From Treponema sp. (GTDB taxonomy: Bacteria > Spirochaetota > Spirochaetia > Treponematales > Breznakiellaceae), in contig JAITIK010000185.1 of the NCBI GenBank assembly GCA_031279555.1, positions 1 to 34,428 on the forward strand: DNA of 34,428 bases, read 5' to 3'. The position numbers were made by a program, and so were the translations under genes. Every line of letters begins with the position of its first letter. The first letter of the stretch is position 1. The notes under the pieces are model-generated. The model was not told the DNA's origin and did no database searches. It saw only the letters and a list, made by a program, of their open reading frames with translations. Shown piece after piece: positions 24,161-32,257 of the stretch.

Positions 24161-24182
24161 CCTAAAAGGAGACTCTTTTAGG
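24161..24182 (-). terminator. Small hairpin between subunits I and K
   Basis: CCTAAAAG (24161-24168) and CTTTTAGG (24175-24182) pair perfectly around six bases in the 227-base gap upstream of atpK. It may set the high relative expression of the K subunit by processing or partial termination. Confidence 0.35.
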
Positions 24183-24210
24183 ACGGTTGGAATTGGCGAC
24201 GCCAATAAAA

Positions 24211-24334
24211 AATGACCCCACAGTTACATAATTTCATTCTAGTCGAACCGAATGTTCGCCGAATCTCATCAATGACACAACGCTTGCAAATACCCCGCGC
24301 TTGAATCGCGGCTTGAAGGGCGGAGAGGTTCATT
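24211..24334 (+). mobile_element. IS200/IS605-like 3' end relic (copy 2)
   Basis: On the + strand a frame reads QLHNFILVEPNVRRISS and stops at 24299-24301, followed by a GC-rich imperfect hairpin and a GGGCGGAGAGGTTCATT end. This aligns with copy 1 at 5647-5756 read in reverse: the peptide (HNF..VEPxVRRxS), the hairpin region and the terminal TTCATT are all shared, with many substitutions. It lies inside the V-ATPase gene run, between atpI and atpK, pointing against them; its end touches the atpI stop (24330). Confidence 0.45.
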
Positions 24335-26405
24335 CCTTACGGAACCTGAATGGAGCGAACCGTACGCCGGTTTCAGTAAAGAATTTGCTGAAAAATTCGT
24401 AATATTGAAGACGTGTAACCTGAATAGCCACGATCATCCCTTCAAGTACGATGATGATTCCGTTTCCAAAAATGATGACGACCAGTGAAAATACGGGCCC
24501 GAATGACGAACCACGCGACACAATGCCGGCCATGGTAAACGTAATGAATGATAGAACCGTATGAGACAGCGCGAAAGCCCCCACACGAAGGAAACTGACG
24601 CTGTTCGAGATATAACTGGAAAGCGTTTCGAGTATCTCTACGATCCCTTCTATAATAAAAACCATAAACCCTTCTTTGAGAATGGGGCGCTCGCCGGAAA
24701 TAAGCCGCCCCAACGCCTTGCCAAAGAAAATGGCCAAAAGTGGGATTGCAAGGCACGGGATGTCAAACCAATGCAACCTGCCGTTCAAGATGATCCGCAC
24801 CGCTATGCCGACGACGTACCAGAAGAACAATGCGCCGACAATTCCGGTTTTTGAAAAAAGGGCTTTTTCGTAATTTTTTTTGATCAACTGATTTATGATG
24901 TTAAAAACGAGGCCTGTGGAGTTGAGGATGACGCCCAACGCCAGCGTGAAGCCGAAGAAATAAAAGAGTTTGTCGAGGCTCCCCTTCTCAGGCATGAGGT
25001 GTAGAATTTTTGGAACGGCGCTCCAGCCAAAATACGCGCCGACAGGCGTATTGGCAAGAAAACCAGTGACAGCAAGAGTTGGCGCCTCCAGAAGCGTCTC
25101 GTTTGAGAACACCGCGCCATACAAAAGCCCCATGATCATTGATGATATCCCCACCGCGACAAGGGGGCCGCCAAAGTTTTTATAACTTCGCGTAAATTTT
25201 GAGTCCTTTTGTAGGAGAAGAAGCCCCACAAGCGACAGTACAAACCCCTGACCCACATCGCCGAACATGACGCCGAAAAGCAGGGTAAAGAACACGGCGA
25301 CAAACAAAGTGGGATCTATCGCGCCATAAAGCGGCGCGCCGTAAGAGAAGACAAGCGGCTCAAAGCTCTTCACGAATTTGCCGTGGCTCAAGGCGGTGGG
25401 AACTTTCTCGCTTCCGTCCCGTACCGAAGGCACCTCGTCCGGGTTCAGGGTGCATATGCCGATTCTGCCGGACGTAATCGCAACAAGCTCTGCGGCAATG
25501 GAATTCAGACTATCCGCAGGCATCCAGCCCGTTAGAAGATACGTGCTTTTTGTAGCCACGAGTTTCTGTTTCACCTGTTCCGTGACATTTGCCATGGCGT
25601 AAGAAGCGGAGAGCGAGAGAAGGGGGCGCCTGTATTCACTGAGCATTTTGTTCTTTTCTTCTGTTATGGCTTCCAGGTTGCTTTCTGTGAGTTTTTGCCG
25701 CGATTCAAGGCTTGCAAGCAACTCCGCCGGTATGCCGAGATAGTCTTTTGGAATGGCAATGGGCGTGAACGACCGCTTTTTAAGCTCGGAATCCAAGGCG
25801 AAACGCCCGATACGGGAAGACGCCGCAAGTATTTTATCGTCATCCAGCGGGATGATCGCCGCCCTGTCCGAGAGGTTCTTTCTGACTTCACCCTGCCCTC
25901 TCACATCAAGCCGTCCGACGCGCAACGTCAGGTAAGAAAGCTGATCCAGTTCTGAAAATGGCGCGTTGAGCGCCGCAAACGCCTTCGCCTCCGTCAGAGC
26001 GTTTTCCAATTTCTGTTTCTCGTTCTTTTCTTCGGCTTCACGGGCGCGTAAACCGAGCGCATAGGAGCATATCTTTCCGCGCAAAATTTCATCGTCCGCA
26101 GTCGGTAGGCGGCTTGTCTCGTACGGTTCTGCCGGAAGTTCCAGCCCAAGATATGCGGCCGCTTCCCTGATTTCTTCAAGTTTTTCTTCTATATCATTGG
26201 CTTTCTTTTTTTCATTTTCTTCTAATTGCTGAAATTCCGCTAATTTTTCAGGACTCTCAAGCCTCTCGTCATTTATTACCGCTTGTTCCTCGTACTGTTC
26301 GGTGAACTGCATAAGGCTCCGCCTGCCCAGATATTCAACAACCGCGTCAATGTCTTTTTCAAGCGCCGTAAGTTCTACGCGCTTCATTCTCCGGGGCATG
26401 ATCAT
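24330..26405 (-). CDS. atpI: V/A-type ATPase subunit I
   Basis: Static membrane subunit (subunit a equivalent) that forms the ion half-channels and anchors the peripheral stalk. It has 691 residues: cytoplasmic N-terminal half with coiled coils (about 1-350), then about seven membrane helices beginning at LFVAVFFTLLFGVMFGD. The C-terminal helices contain ETLSSYISNSVSFLRVGAFAL, including the essential arginine region of the channel. ATG 26405 overlaps the atpC stop by four bases (ATGA). Length and layout match the family. Confidence 0.93.
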   Translation of the reverse strand: MIMPRRMKRVELTALEKDIDAVVEYLGRRSLMQFTEQYEEQAVINDERLESPEKLAEFQQLEENEKKKANDIEEKLEEIREAAAYLGLELPAEPYETSRLPTADDEILRGKICSYALGLRAREAEEKNEKQKLENALTEAKAFAALNAPFSELDQLSYLTLRVGRLDVRGQGEVRKNLSDRAAIIPLDDDKILAASSRIGRFALDSELKKRSFTPIAIPKDYLGIPAELLASLESRQKLTESNLEAITEEKNKMLSEYRRPLLSLSASYAMANVTEQVKQKLVATKSTYLLTGWMPADSLNSIAAELVAITSGRIGICTLNPDEVPSVRDGSEKVPTALSHGKFVKSFEPLVFSYGAPLYGAIDPTLFVAVFFTLLFGVMFGDVGQGFVLSLVGLLLLQKDSKFTRSYKNFGGPLVAVGISSMIMGLLYGAVFSNETLLEAPTLAVTGFLANTPVGAYFGWSAVPKILHLMPEKGSLDKLFYFFGFTLALGVILNSTGLVFNIINQLIKKNYEKALFSKTGIVGALFFWYVVGIAVRIILNGRLHWFDIPCLAIPLLAIFFGKALGRLISGERPILKEGFMVFIIEGIVEILETLSSYISNSVSFLRVGAFALSHTVLSFITFTMAGIVSRGSSFGPVFSLVVIIFGNGIIIVLEGMIVAIQVTRLQYYEFFSKFFTETGVRFAPFRFRKE

Positions 26406-27421
26406 GACGCCACCCCCAAAATTCCCAACGTTTCACGGCAGGACAAACCAAAGCCAAAGCCTTCGGCGATACTAGTGAGAAGGTCTTCTTCGGATTGCTT
26501 AAGGCGTATGAAACAGAACGCCGGAAGAAGCGAAAAAGGTTTGGCATGAAAACTTTGATAGGCGCATTTATAAAGATGCCGGGAAGCCTTGTTTTGAAAA
26601 TAACGAGGGTCTACCGTCCAATATGAAGAAGACGGCGTTGTTATTTCGCTGTTCACAAATTCCGCCCATTTCCAATGCGCCCAATCACCGGGGGCGTCCA
26701 ACGAGAAAGCGGACGAAGCGATCGCGTCACTGGTCAAGTCTTTTTTCCCGTCTATTGTTATGAGCATAGTTTTGATCCTTTCAACAGGCATGTTGTAATA
26801 GGTTCTAAGCCGCAATGTCCATGATGCGTTCCTAAGTTGAATCTCGTTGTCAATAATTTTTTCAATGCCAAAACGATCAACGCGGGAAAGCCGTTCAAGC
26901 GCCGTGTAAAGCCGCGTATAATAATGCTTGTCAAGTTTAGTTTGCAACGCAATCGTATCTTGAAGCGTTTCCGCCGATTCTTTTAAATCGTTTAATAGAA
27001 ACGCGAATTCCGTATTTTTAAGCATACCTTCAATATCGGGATAGGCTTCGAAGTTGACGGTACGGAATTTCCCTATATCAGTGATGCGCGAAGGCTTCGC
27101 CTCGTTATTGGCGAGGGCGGCAAGCGCATTTTTGAGGTTCTCGTACTCATACGATTGAAGCATGATCACAAGCAATTCCGGCGGATTCCGGAAACATCCG
27201 ATAATCGTTTCAATCTGCGCAATAGAACGGGCTATAATACGTTTTTCGAGATCAGGAAGAAGCTCCCGTTCGGGAAGCTCTCTGCTCCCTTCCGGAAATA
27301 CAAGCCTGTCCAATTCGGCAAGACGATTCACGTTCATAAGGGAGAGGACGCGCTTGCCCACAAAGGAGTTGCCGATGATTCCGCATGTTTTTGCATAAAT
27401 ATACGCGCGCTCCCCGGACAT
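26402..27421 (-). CDS. atpC: V/A-type ATPase subunit C (AC39/d family)
   Basis: Funnel-shaped central subunit that connects the rotor ring to the central stalk, 339 residues. The N-terminal part has SGERAYIYAKTCGIIGNS and LPDLEKRIIARSI, and the SYEYENLKNALAAL motif is typical of the family. Helical throughout, without membrane segments. The start overlaps the stop of the stalk gene (TAATG) and the stop overlaps atpI, so the genes are tightly coupled. Confidence 0.85.
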   Translation of the reverse strand: MSGERAYIYAKTCGIIGNSFVGKRVLSLMNVNRLAELDRLVFPEGSRELPERELLPDLEKRIIARSIAQIETIIGCFRNPPELLVIMLQSYEYENLKNALAALANNEAKPSRITDIGKFRTVNFEAYPDIEGMLKNTEFAFLLNDLKESAETLQDTIALQTKLDKHYYTRLYTALERLSRVDRFGIEKIIDNEIQLRNASWTLRLRTYYNMPVERIKTMLITIDGKKDLTSDAIASSAFSLDAPGDWAHWKWAEFVNSEITTPSSSYWTVDPRYFQNKASRHLYKCAYQSFHAKPFSLLPAFCFIRLKQSEEDLLTSIAEGFGFGLSCRETLGILGVAS

Positions 27422-27840
27422 TATTTTCCCCGCCCGGTTTTATTAGAAGGAGCAAACAACGTTTCGTTGTCCAACGGAGCGTTGTCCGCCGTTCTTTCTG
27501 TTTTCTTGATTTTTTCTTTCTTCTCTTCGCGGCTGTCATTTGCAAACAGCAGGCTTTCAAGCAATTGCGAAAACCGCTCGTTATTCACCTGCATGATGTT
27601 AAGCCTCCCGGTAAAGTCCTCAAGCTGCTTTTGATACTCACCCTTAACCGCGGCAATATCGGACTTGTACTTTTCCTCAAGCGCCGCCGCTTCCGCAATA
27701 TAGGCGTCCTCATAACGCTGCCGGTTCTGTTTTTCCGCTTCAGCGATACGCTTGCCAGCTTCCGCAGCCGCGTCTTTTACAAGCGCCGCCGCTTCCGCCT
27801 CCACTTTCAACAAACGCCGCAAAACATCTGAGTCTTCCAC
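27421..27840 (-). CDS. V/A-type ATPase peripheral-stalk subunit (G/H-like)
   Basis: A 139-residue, strongly charged protein that is almost entirely coiled coil: an alanine/glutamate-rich helix (AEAAALVKDAAAEAGKRI) as in the G/H stalk subunits that pair with subunit E. The start is GTG 27840 with GGAG five bases upstream; an out-of-frame ATG overlaps it. It opens the stalk-C-I-K-F gene run. Coiled-coil proteins evolve fast, so the exact subunit letter is uncertain. No subunit E gene is visible in the window. Confidence 0.75.
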   Translation of the reverse strand: MEDSDVLRRLLKVEAEAAALVKDAAAEAGKRIAEAEKQNRQRYEDAYIAEAAALEEKYKSDIAAVKGEYQKQLEDFTGRLNIMQVNNERFSQLLESLLFANDSREEKKEKIKKTERTADNAPLDNETLFAPSNKTGRGK

Positions 27841-27891
27841 ATTTACTCCTATAAACCGAACGGCGCATCGTCATATCTATCTTCGCGCCGC

Positions 27892-28362
27892 TTACATCAT
27901 TTCTATGAAGTGATCCTCATATTCTTTAAGAGTGGTGTAAACGCCCTCAACATCCCTCTGGGAACACATGTCCGTATAAAATTGCGGGTTCAGAAGCAAT
28001 TCGGCGAGATTTTTAAGCGCCTTGAGATGTTTGTCCGTTTCGTCCGGCACCAGAAGCATAAAGATAAGGTGGACCGGACGCCCGTCTAGAGCCTCGTATT
28101 CAATGCCTTTCTTTGAAACGCCGCATATCCCTCGTATATCATCAAGAAGGAGTATCTTTCCGTGCGGGATTGCGACACCGGGTTTAATGCCCGTTGACAT
28201 GAGCTTCTCCCTCTCTCTCAGGCTTTTCAATATTTCTTCACGCGCATTCGAATTTCTAACGGTACAAAAAAATTCAACCAGTTCCTCAAAAGCCTCGTCT
28301 TTATCCTCGGCTTCTAAATTAACCTTGATGAGATCTTTTGTGAACACCTCGCTTAGAAGCAT
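27892..28362 (-). CDS. PTS IIA domain protein (fructose/nitrogen type)
   Basis: Stand-alone phosphotransfer domain of 156 residues resembling PtsN or fructose IIA. The phosphorylated His lies in GVAIPHGK, preceded by the STGI motif; LIFMLLVPDETDKHLKAL is the second conserved block. No IIB or IIC domain is fused, so a regulatory role is more likely than sugar transport. In several spirochaetes incomplete PTS sets are thought to be regulatory. Start ATG 28362 follows GGAGG; a longer frame to 28395 is less likely. It lies 51 bases upstream of the V-ATPase stalk gene and may share its transcript. Confidence 0.9.
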   Translation of the reverse strand: MLLSEVFTKDLIKVNLEAEDKDEAFEELVEFFCTVRNSNAREEILKSLREREKLMSTGIKPGVAIPHGKILLLDDIRGICGVSKKGIEYEALDGRPVHLIFMLLVPDETDKHLKALKNLAELLLNPQFYTDMCSQRDVEGVYTTLKEYEDHFIEMM

Positions 28363-28381
28363 AATTCCTCCATTTTCGGAA

Positions 28382-28425
28382 CCAATAACGCCCATCGCAT
28401 ATCTGCAATGGGTGTCTCTATTGTA
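28382..28425 (-). promoter_or_regulatory. Possible promoter and leader hairpin of the PTS IIA gene
   Basis: On the minus strand TACAAT (28425-28420) is a fair -10 box without a clear -35. Just downstream a short stem pairs CCCAT-GCA with TGC-ATGGG (28391-28412) with one mismatch. Confidence 0.25.
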
Positions 28426-28458
28426 CTAGAAATCACGCTTCACTGGTTCCGCAATACG

Positions 28459-28812
28459 TTATTCCGCTGTAACATCGGACTGCTCATTGTCCGCGCCGCC
28501 TAAAGCTTCATCCACCCAGTTGCCTGCGGACGATTCGGTGGACAATTGCCTTCCCGCAGCTTCAACACCTGATCCGCTGTCAGACTTGCTCACAAGAGCA
28601 AGCCCTAAACTCAAGATCAGAAACAACGCGCCTAAAACGGATGTCGCCTTGGTGAGTATGTTGCCCGAACGCGAGCCAAACGCGGACGAACTTCCACCGG
28701 CAAATATGCCGCCTAAACTATCACCTTCTTCATCTTGAATAAGGACAAGAAACACCAGCAAAATTGCCACTATTATAAAAAACACCAACAAAACAATACC
28801 TAAAACTTCCAT
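28459..28812 (-). CDS. secG: Preprotein translocase subunit SecG
   Basis: Inner-membrane partner of SecY and SecE in protein export. The 117-residue protein has two membrane helices (about 3-25 and 55-78) joined by the conserved loop GGIFAGGSSSAFGSRSGN, and an acidic C-terminal tail (ADNEQSDVTAE) longer than in most homologues. It has its own promoter (28855-28883). The start ATG is at 28812 with a GAGG site. Confidence 0.93.
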   Translation of the reverse strand: MEVLGIVLLVFFIIVAILLVFLVLIQDEEGDSLGGIFAGGSSSAFGSRSGNILTKATSVLGALFLILSLGLALVSKSDSGSGVEAAGRQLSTESSAGNWVDEALGGADNEQSDVTAE

Positions 28813-28854
28813 CGCATAACCTCATCATTAGGAAATCGGAATATCTTTTTATTA

Positions 28855-28883
28855 ATCTTACATCACAAACAAAATTTATGCAA
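28855..28883 (-). promoter_or_regulatory. Sigma-70 promoter of secG
   Basis: On the minus strand TTGCAT (28883-28878), 17 bases, TAAGAT (28860-28855). The start codon is at 28812, leaving a leader of about 40 bases. Confidence 0.55.
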
Positions 28884-28919
28884 GATGGGTTCGCAAGATG
28901 GCTTCGCAAAAGGCCGCGG

Positions 28920-30167
28920 CTATTCCAAGATAGTAATCTCCACTCTGCGGTTGCGGGCGCGTCCCGCCTCCGTCCCATTGTCGTCAACGGGTTTGGTCCC
29001 GCCCCACCCCTTGTACAAAAACCTCTCTGCGGGTATGCCACGCTTTACAAGCTCTTCGATCATACGCAACGCTCTTTTGATGGAAAGCTCCATCTCCAAA
29101 ACCGGCTGCCCCGTATGCGCCGTGTGTCCTTCGACCATGAAGATGCGATCCGGCGTCCGCATGAGCATTGCGGCAATCGCGTCAAGACGGTCTTTTTCTT
29201 CCGGAATAAACTCATCGGAATCCGGAATGAACCGTAAATCTTTGATTGTGAGTTTTACGCCCTCAAGCGCTTCGGCGACATCAACGCCTCCTCCCAGCCC
29301 CGCCGATTCCAGCGATGACGGATTGCGCGGCGCCCCGGTGATGGCGGCGACAACGACATTCCTGTCCATGGGGATCAATCTGTCGGTAAAGGTGAGCGTA
29401 AACCCCACGAAACGAAGCGTGGCGTTGTCTTTTAACGTATAAGTTTCGTCCATTTGATCCCGCATAAGCGCGGGAAGTCCGTTGTCCGCCCGGATCAGGA
29501 TGTCAACGTCATGGTTGCCCCGCACCTGTTTAAAATCAGCCGCGTTGACGGCTTCCTGCGTGTTTGAAGGCGCGATATCCCGCGTCGAATACTGCGCTTT
29601 TATGCGGTGGACGGCGATTTTTTTGTACATTTCAACGCCGAGATAGGTGTACTCAACGTATATGCGCATCACCATCAAATGCCCTGAATTGAGCGGATCA
29701 ACGACTCGCTCGGCGACATCCGTCCATGTGGCGCCCGGCGTTATTTTTTGCGCCGGAAATACGGGAAATCCCCGCAACGAAGGAAACCCGCTCTCCTGTT
29801 CCAGCGTAAAATTTCCCCGTCCGTTCACCTTGAACCGTACCGGAAACATGGCGTTGACCGCCTTGGCGCTTTGTCTCATATCACGAACCGTCTGTTCAAG
29901 CACGATGCAATGTCCCGCATAGCGCGTCTCGCCGGCATCGTGTTGATCCGTTTTATCTTGCAGTATCGAAGCCCTCACCTCCCGAAATACCAGCCCTCTG
30001 TAAGTCCCATTATCGTAACGCCGCCAGTTCGACCGTTCGACAAAAGAATAGTCGCCCGCGCTTTGCATGGAGAGGATCGTCTCGCCGGACTGCGCGAACA
30101 GAAAAAACGGAATGCAAAAAAAGCTCGTATATAATAGTAGAAAACACTTGCAAAAAAGAAGTTTCAT
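28920..30167 (-). CDS. Exported OmpA-domain protein
   Basis: A 415-residue envelope protein with a long signal peptide (MKLLFCKCFLLLYTSFFCIPFF, cleavage near FAQ). The C-terminal part (about 300-415) is an OmpA/MotB-like peptidoglycan-binding domain: VEGHTAHTG, LSIKRALRMIEELVKRGI and NRRVEITIL include the conserved peptidoglycan-contacting Asp/Arg positions. The N-terminal 270 residues, rich in beta strands, are not recognised and appear treponeme-specific. It probably links outer membrane or periplasmic parts to the cell wall. The ATG has no ribosome binding site but lies six bases after a perfect TATAAT, so its mRNA may be leaderless. It is divergent from the coiled-coil gene with only 26 bases between. 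Confidence 0.88.
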   Translation of the reverse strand: MKLLFCKCFLLLYTSFFCIPFFLFAQSGETILSMQSAGDYSFVERSNWRRYDNGTYRGLVFREVRASILQDKTDQHDAGETRYAGHCIVLEQTVRDMRQSAKAVNAMFPVRFKVNGRGNFTLEQESGFPSLRGFPVFPAQKITPGATWTDVAERVVDPLNSGHLMVMRIYVEYTYLGVEMYKKIAVHRIKAQYSTRDIAPSNTQEAVNAADFKQVRGNHDVDILIRADNGLPALMRDQMDETYTLKDNATLRFVGFTLTFTDRLIPMDRNVVVAAITGAPRNPSSLESAGLGGGVDVAEALEGVKLTIKDLRFIPDSDEFIPEEKDRLDAIAAMLMRTPDRIFMVEGHTAHTGQPVLEMELSIKRALRMIEELVKRGIPAERFLYKGWGGTKPVDDNGTEAGRARNRRVEITILE

Positions 30168-30173
30168 ACATAC

Positions 30174-30202
30174 ATTATAATAAAGGAATCAAAATGCCTC
30201 AA
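30174..30202 (-). promoter_or_regulatory. Promoter of the OmpA-domain gene placing +1 at its ATG
   Basis: On the minus strand TTGAGG (30202-30197), 17 bases, TATAAT (30179-30174), then six bases to the ATG at 30167. The -35 box lies inside the start of the divergent gene. ATTATAAT (30174-30181) is self-complementary and so offers a TATAAT on both strands, though no fitting -35 for the rightward direction is seen. Confidence 0.6.
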
Positions 30203-30730
30203 GATACAGAAAGCGCAATAAATAAAGATACGGCTTCCGTCCAAAGCGCCCGGCGCGTTTACGCCGATGACGACATTTCGGGCATGGATCCGACTTCCGC
30301 GCGGGAGTACATCGCCCGCTACATAACGACGCTGAAATTACAGGAAAAAGAAAGCGAAAAGTTAGCCGCAGACATTTCCCGCTGGGAATCCCGCGCGACC
30401 CTCGCCCGCTCCAAGGGAGCGGAAGAGCTTGCCCTGCAAGCCGAAAAAGAATCCGCTCTTATACGGTCGCGGAAATCCGTGTTAGACGCGGATATCGACA
30501 CGCTTAAACTCCAGATCGATAAGATGAAGAAACAGCTTCCTCTTCTTGCGTCGCGGACGCGGAGCGTAGACCCGGATATTCTTGAACAGGAGCTTCTCAT
30601 GGCCGCGGGGCATCTTCCCGGCGACGAAGAAAAAGCCGCCCTTGAGCGGGATTTGAAAACACTGGAAAAAGATGCGTCCGCAGACGCCGCGCTCGCGGCG
30701 CTCAAGATGAAGATGGGGAAAGGTTCTTAA
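30194..30730 (+). CDS. Coiled-coil protein of unknown function
   Basis: A 178-residue cytoplasmic protein, not recognised. The ATG has a nearby AAGGA ribosome binding site. From about residue 45 to 115 it is a charged heptad-like helix (LKLQEKESEKLAADI, then LDADIDTLKLQIDKMKKQ); the C-terminal part (EEKAALERDLKTLEKD) is helical as well. There is no signal peptide or membrane helix. It is divergent from the OmpA-domain gene and convergent with the Maf-like pair. Structural or scaffold roles are possible but not supported by a motif. Confidence 0.75.
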   Translation: MPQDTESAINKDTASVQSARRVYADDDISGMDPTSAREYIARYITTLKLQEKESEKLAADISRWESRATLARSKGAEELALQAEKESALIRSRKSVLDADIDTLKLQIDKMKKQLPLLASRTRSVDPDILEQELLMAAGHLPGDEEKAALERDLKTLEKDASADAALAALKMKMGKGS

Positions 30731-30744
30731 AGGAGCCTTTCCCC
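30715..30744. terminator. Bidirectional hairpin between convergent genes
   Basis: GGGGAAAGG (30715-30723) and CCTTTCCCC (30736-30744) form a perfect 9-bp stem that contains or touches the stop codons of both converging genes (30728-30730 and 30746-30748). Confidence 0.55.
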
Positions 30745-30745
30745 A

Positions 30746-32257
30746 TTACAGCCGCTTCATACACCATTCCCGCGCGGCTTCCAATAAACGTTCTCCGCCT
30801 AGTTCAGGGTTGCGGTGTTTGAGCGCCGCAGCCGTGGGCAACAACGTGGCAATGACTGCCGCGCCTTCCGAGTCAGGAAACCGGGCGTCAAGGCGCCGGA
30901 AAGAAAGCGCGCGCAACTTCTCGCGGTATGCCGTAAGGAATTCGGCGCCTAGCGCGGCGCCGGGCGTTTTCTCCAAACGGTACCAGGGAGCGGACGCCGT
31001 TTTTTGCGGCCTCCACGGTCGCTCCGCAAGTTTTGCGCGATACATGGCGAGCGTTGGCGTCTCGTAATGCCACGAGCCGTTTGCATACCGTTTTTCAAGC
31101 GGAGTTCTGTACATCAAGTGTGAAAAAAACGTTTCGGTTGGAGAGAAACGGTTTTGCCGCTTGTCGTAAAACGGGTGCAGCCATGTTCCTCGCGCATAGG
31201 CGACGCCCAAGGGGTAGGAGAAATCCGCGCCGAACAGTTCCACGGTTTCCGCGCCAAGCGCTTCCGCCAATGAAACCGCCGCATAGGTGACGTTGCCGCC
31301 GGAAACATCCAACTCAGGTATATCCGTTCCCGCTCTGGAAAAAAGCCGGCTGAGGGGATGTCCGCCTGAGAAAAAATACGGCGCGGCGGAACGTTCGGCC
31401 AGCATGGGAGGGCTTGCCAAATCAAGAAACAGAGGAATGCGCGTACGGCGGAAAAAGTGGTTGTAACTCCAAAGTTGGCAATCAATGGAAACAACGGCGT
31501 CAGGCTCAATGCCAGCGGCAAGCAGGGCGGAAAGGCTCGTGTCAGTCGCTATGATGAAGCGGCGCATCCGCTGTTCTCGCAACAGGGGCAGGCTGCGATC
31601 CAGCGACGGACCCGCCGCAGTTATGGATACGCGCTTCACAGAACGCCCCTCAAAACAGCCCTGCCAGTGAAATGCGTTTTTGCGCGCCGGCCCCATGTTC
31701 TTGATATTTTGAATATTCTGAATAATGTTGGAAAACCAGCGAAGACCGAAATGCGCCTGCACGGAATAATCCGCGCTCACTTTTTTAAGCGCTCCGCCGA
31801 TTGCCGCTTCCGCCGCTCTGAAGGGCTCGCTCTCAACATCAATACGCGCCCTCAATGGGAAGACGCGCATCCCGTTCATCAACGCGGGTTGGTAGTGTTC
31901 CAGAATAAACGATTCAATTTCCACAGTGGATGGATCAATAAGAAGAAACACGCGCGGATCGTTCATAATGGAAGAATAATCAATGACGCTAAAAAGCTCT
32001 TCAAGCCCTTCCCGTCCGTAATCCACTATCATGACGAGGCGTATGTCCTTGTCGCAAGCTAATGACTGAGCGGCGGAAAATCCGCCGCCTAAACCGAGAA
32101 AAACAAGAAAACCTTCGTCTTTTCGGACGCCAAGAAGCCGCTCCGCTTCTTTTTGCGGATCAATAAGAGAGTGGAGGGCGTGTTCCACGCCATTGTCGTC
32201 GACTATCGCCGGTACAATGCTATTGTTACGGGCAGTTTTGATTGTATATTTTTTCAT
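30746..32257 (-). CDS. Maf-like (DUF115) flagellin glycosylation protein, first of two
   Basis: The 503-residue protein belongs to the motility-accessory-factor / DUF115 family, which in Campylobacter, Helicobacter and others attaches nonulosonic sugars to flagellin. The conserved core starts at about residue 210 with ITAAGPSLDRSLPLLRE and continues RRFIIATDTSLSALLAAGI, EPDAVVSIDCQ and FGADFSYPLG. The N-terminal part (FLVFLGLGGGFSAAQSL) is a nucleotide-binding-like fold. It overlaps the upstream paralogue by four bases (ATGA). The two flaB genes in the window are likely substrates; treponemal FlaB flagellins are known to be glycosylated. Confidence 0.82.
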   Translation of the reverse strand: MKKYTIKTARNNSIVPAIVDDNGVEHALHSLIDPQKEAERLLGVRKDEGFLVFLGLGGGFSAAQSLACDKDIRLVMIVDYGREGLEELFSVIDYSSIMNDPRVFLLIDPSTVEIESFILEHYQPALMNGMRVFPLRARIDVESEPFRAAEAAIGGALKKVSADYSVQAHFGLRWFSNIIQNIQNIKNMGPARKNAFHWQGCFEGRSVKRVSITAAGPSLDRSLPLLREQRMRRFIIATDTSLSALLAAGIEPDAVVSIDCQLWSYNHFFRRTRIPLFLDLASPPMLAERSAAPYFFSGGHPLSRLFSRAGTDIPELDVSGGNVTYAAVSLAEALGAETVELFGADFSYPLGVAYARGTWLHPFYDKRQNRFSPTETFFSHLMYRTPLEKRYANGSWHYETPTLAMYRAKLAERPWRPQKTASAPWYRLEKTPGAALGAEFLTAYREKLRALSFRRLDARFPDSEGAAVIATLLPTAAALKHRNPELGGERLLEAAREWCMKRL

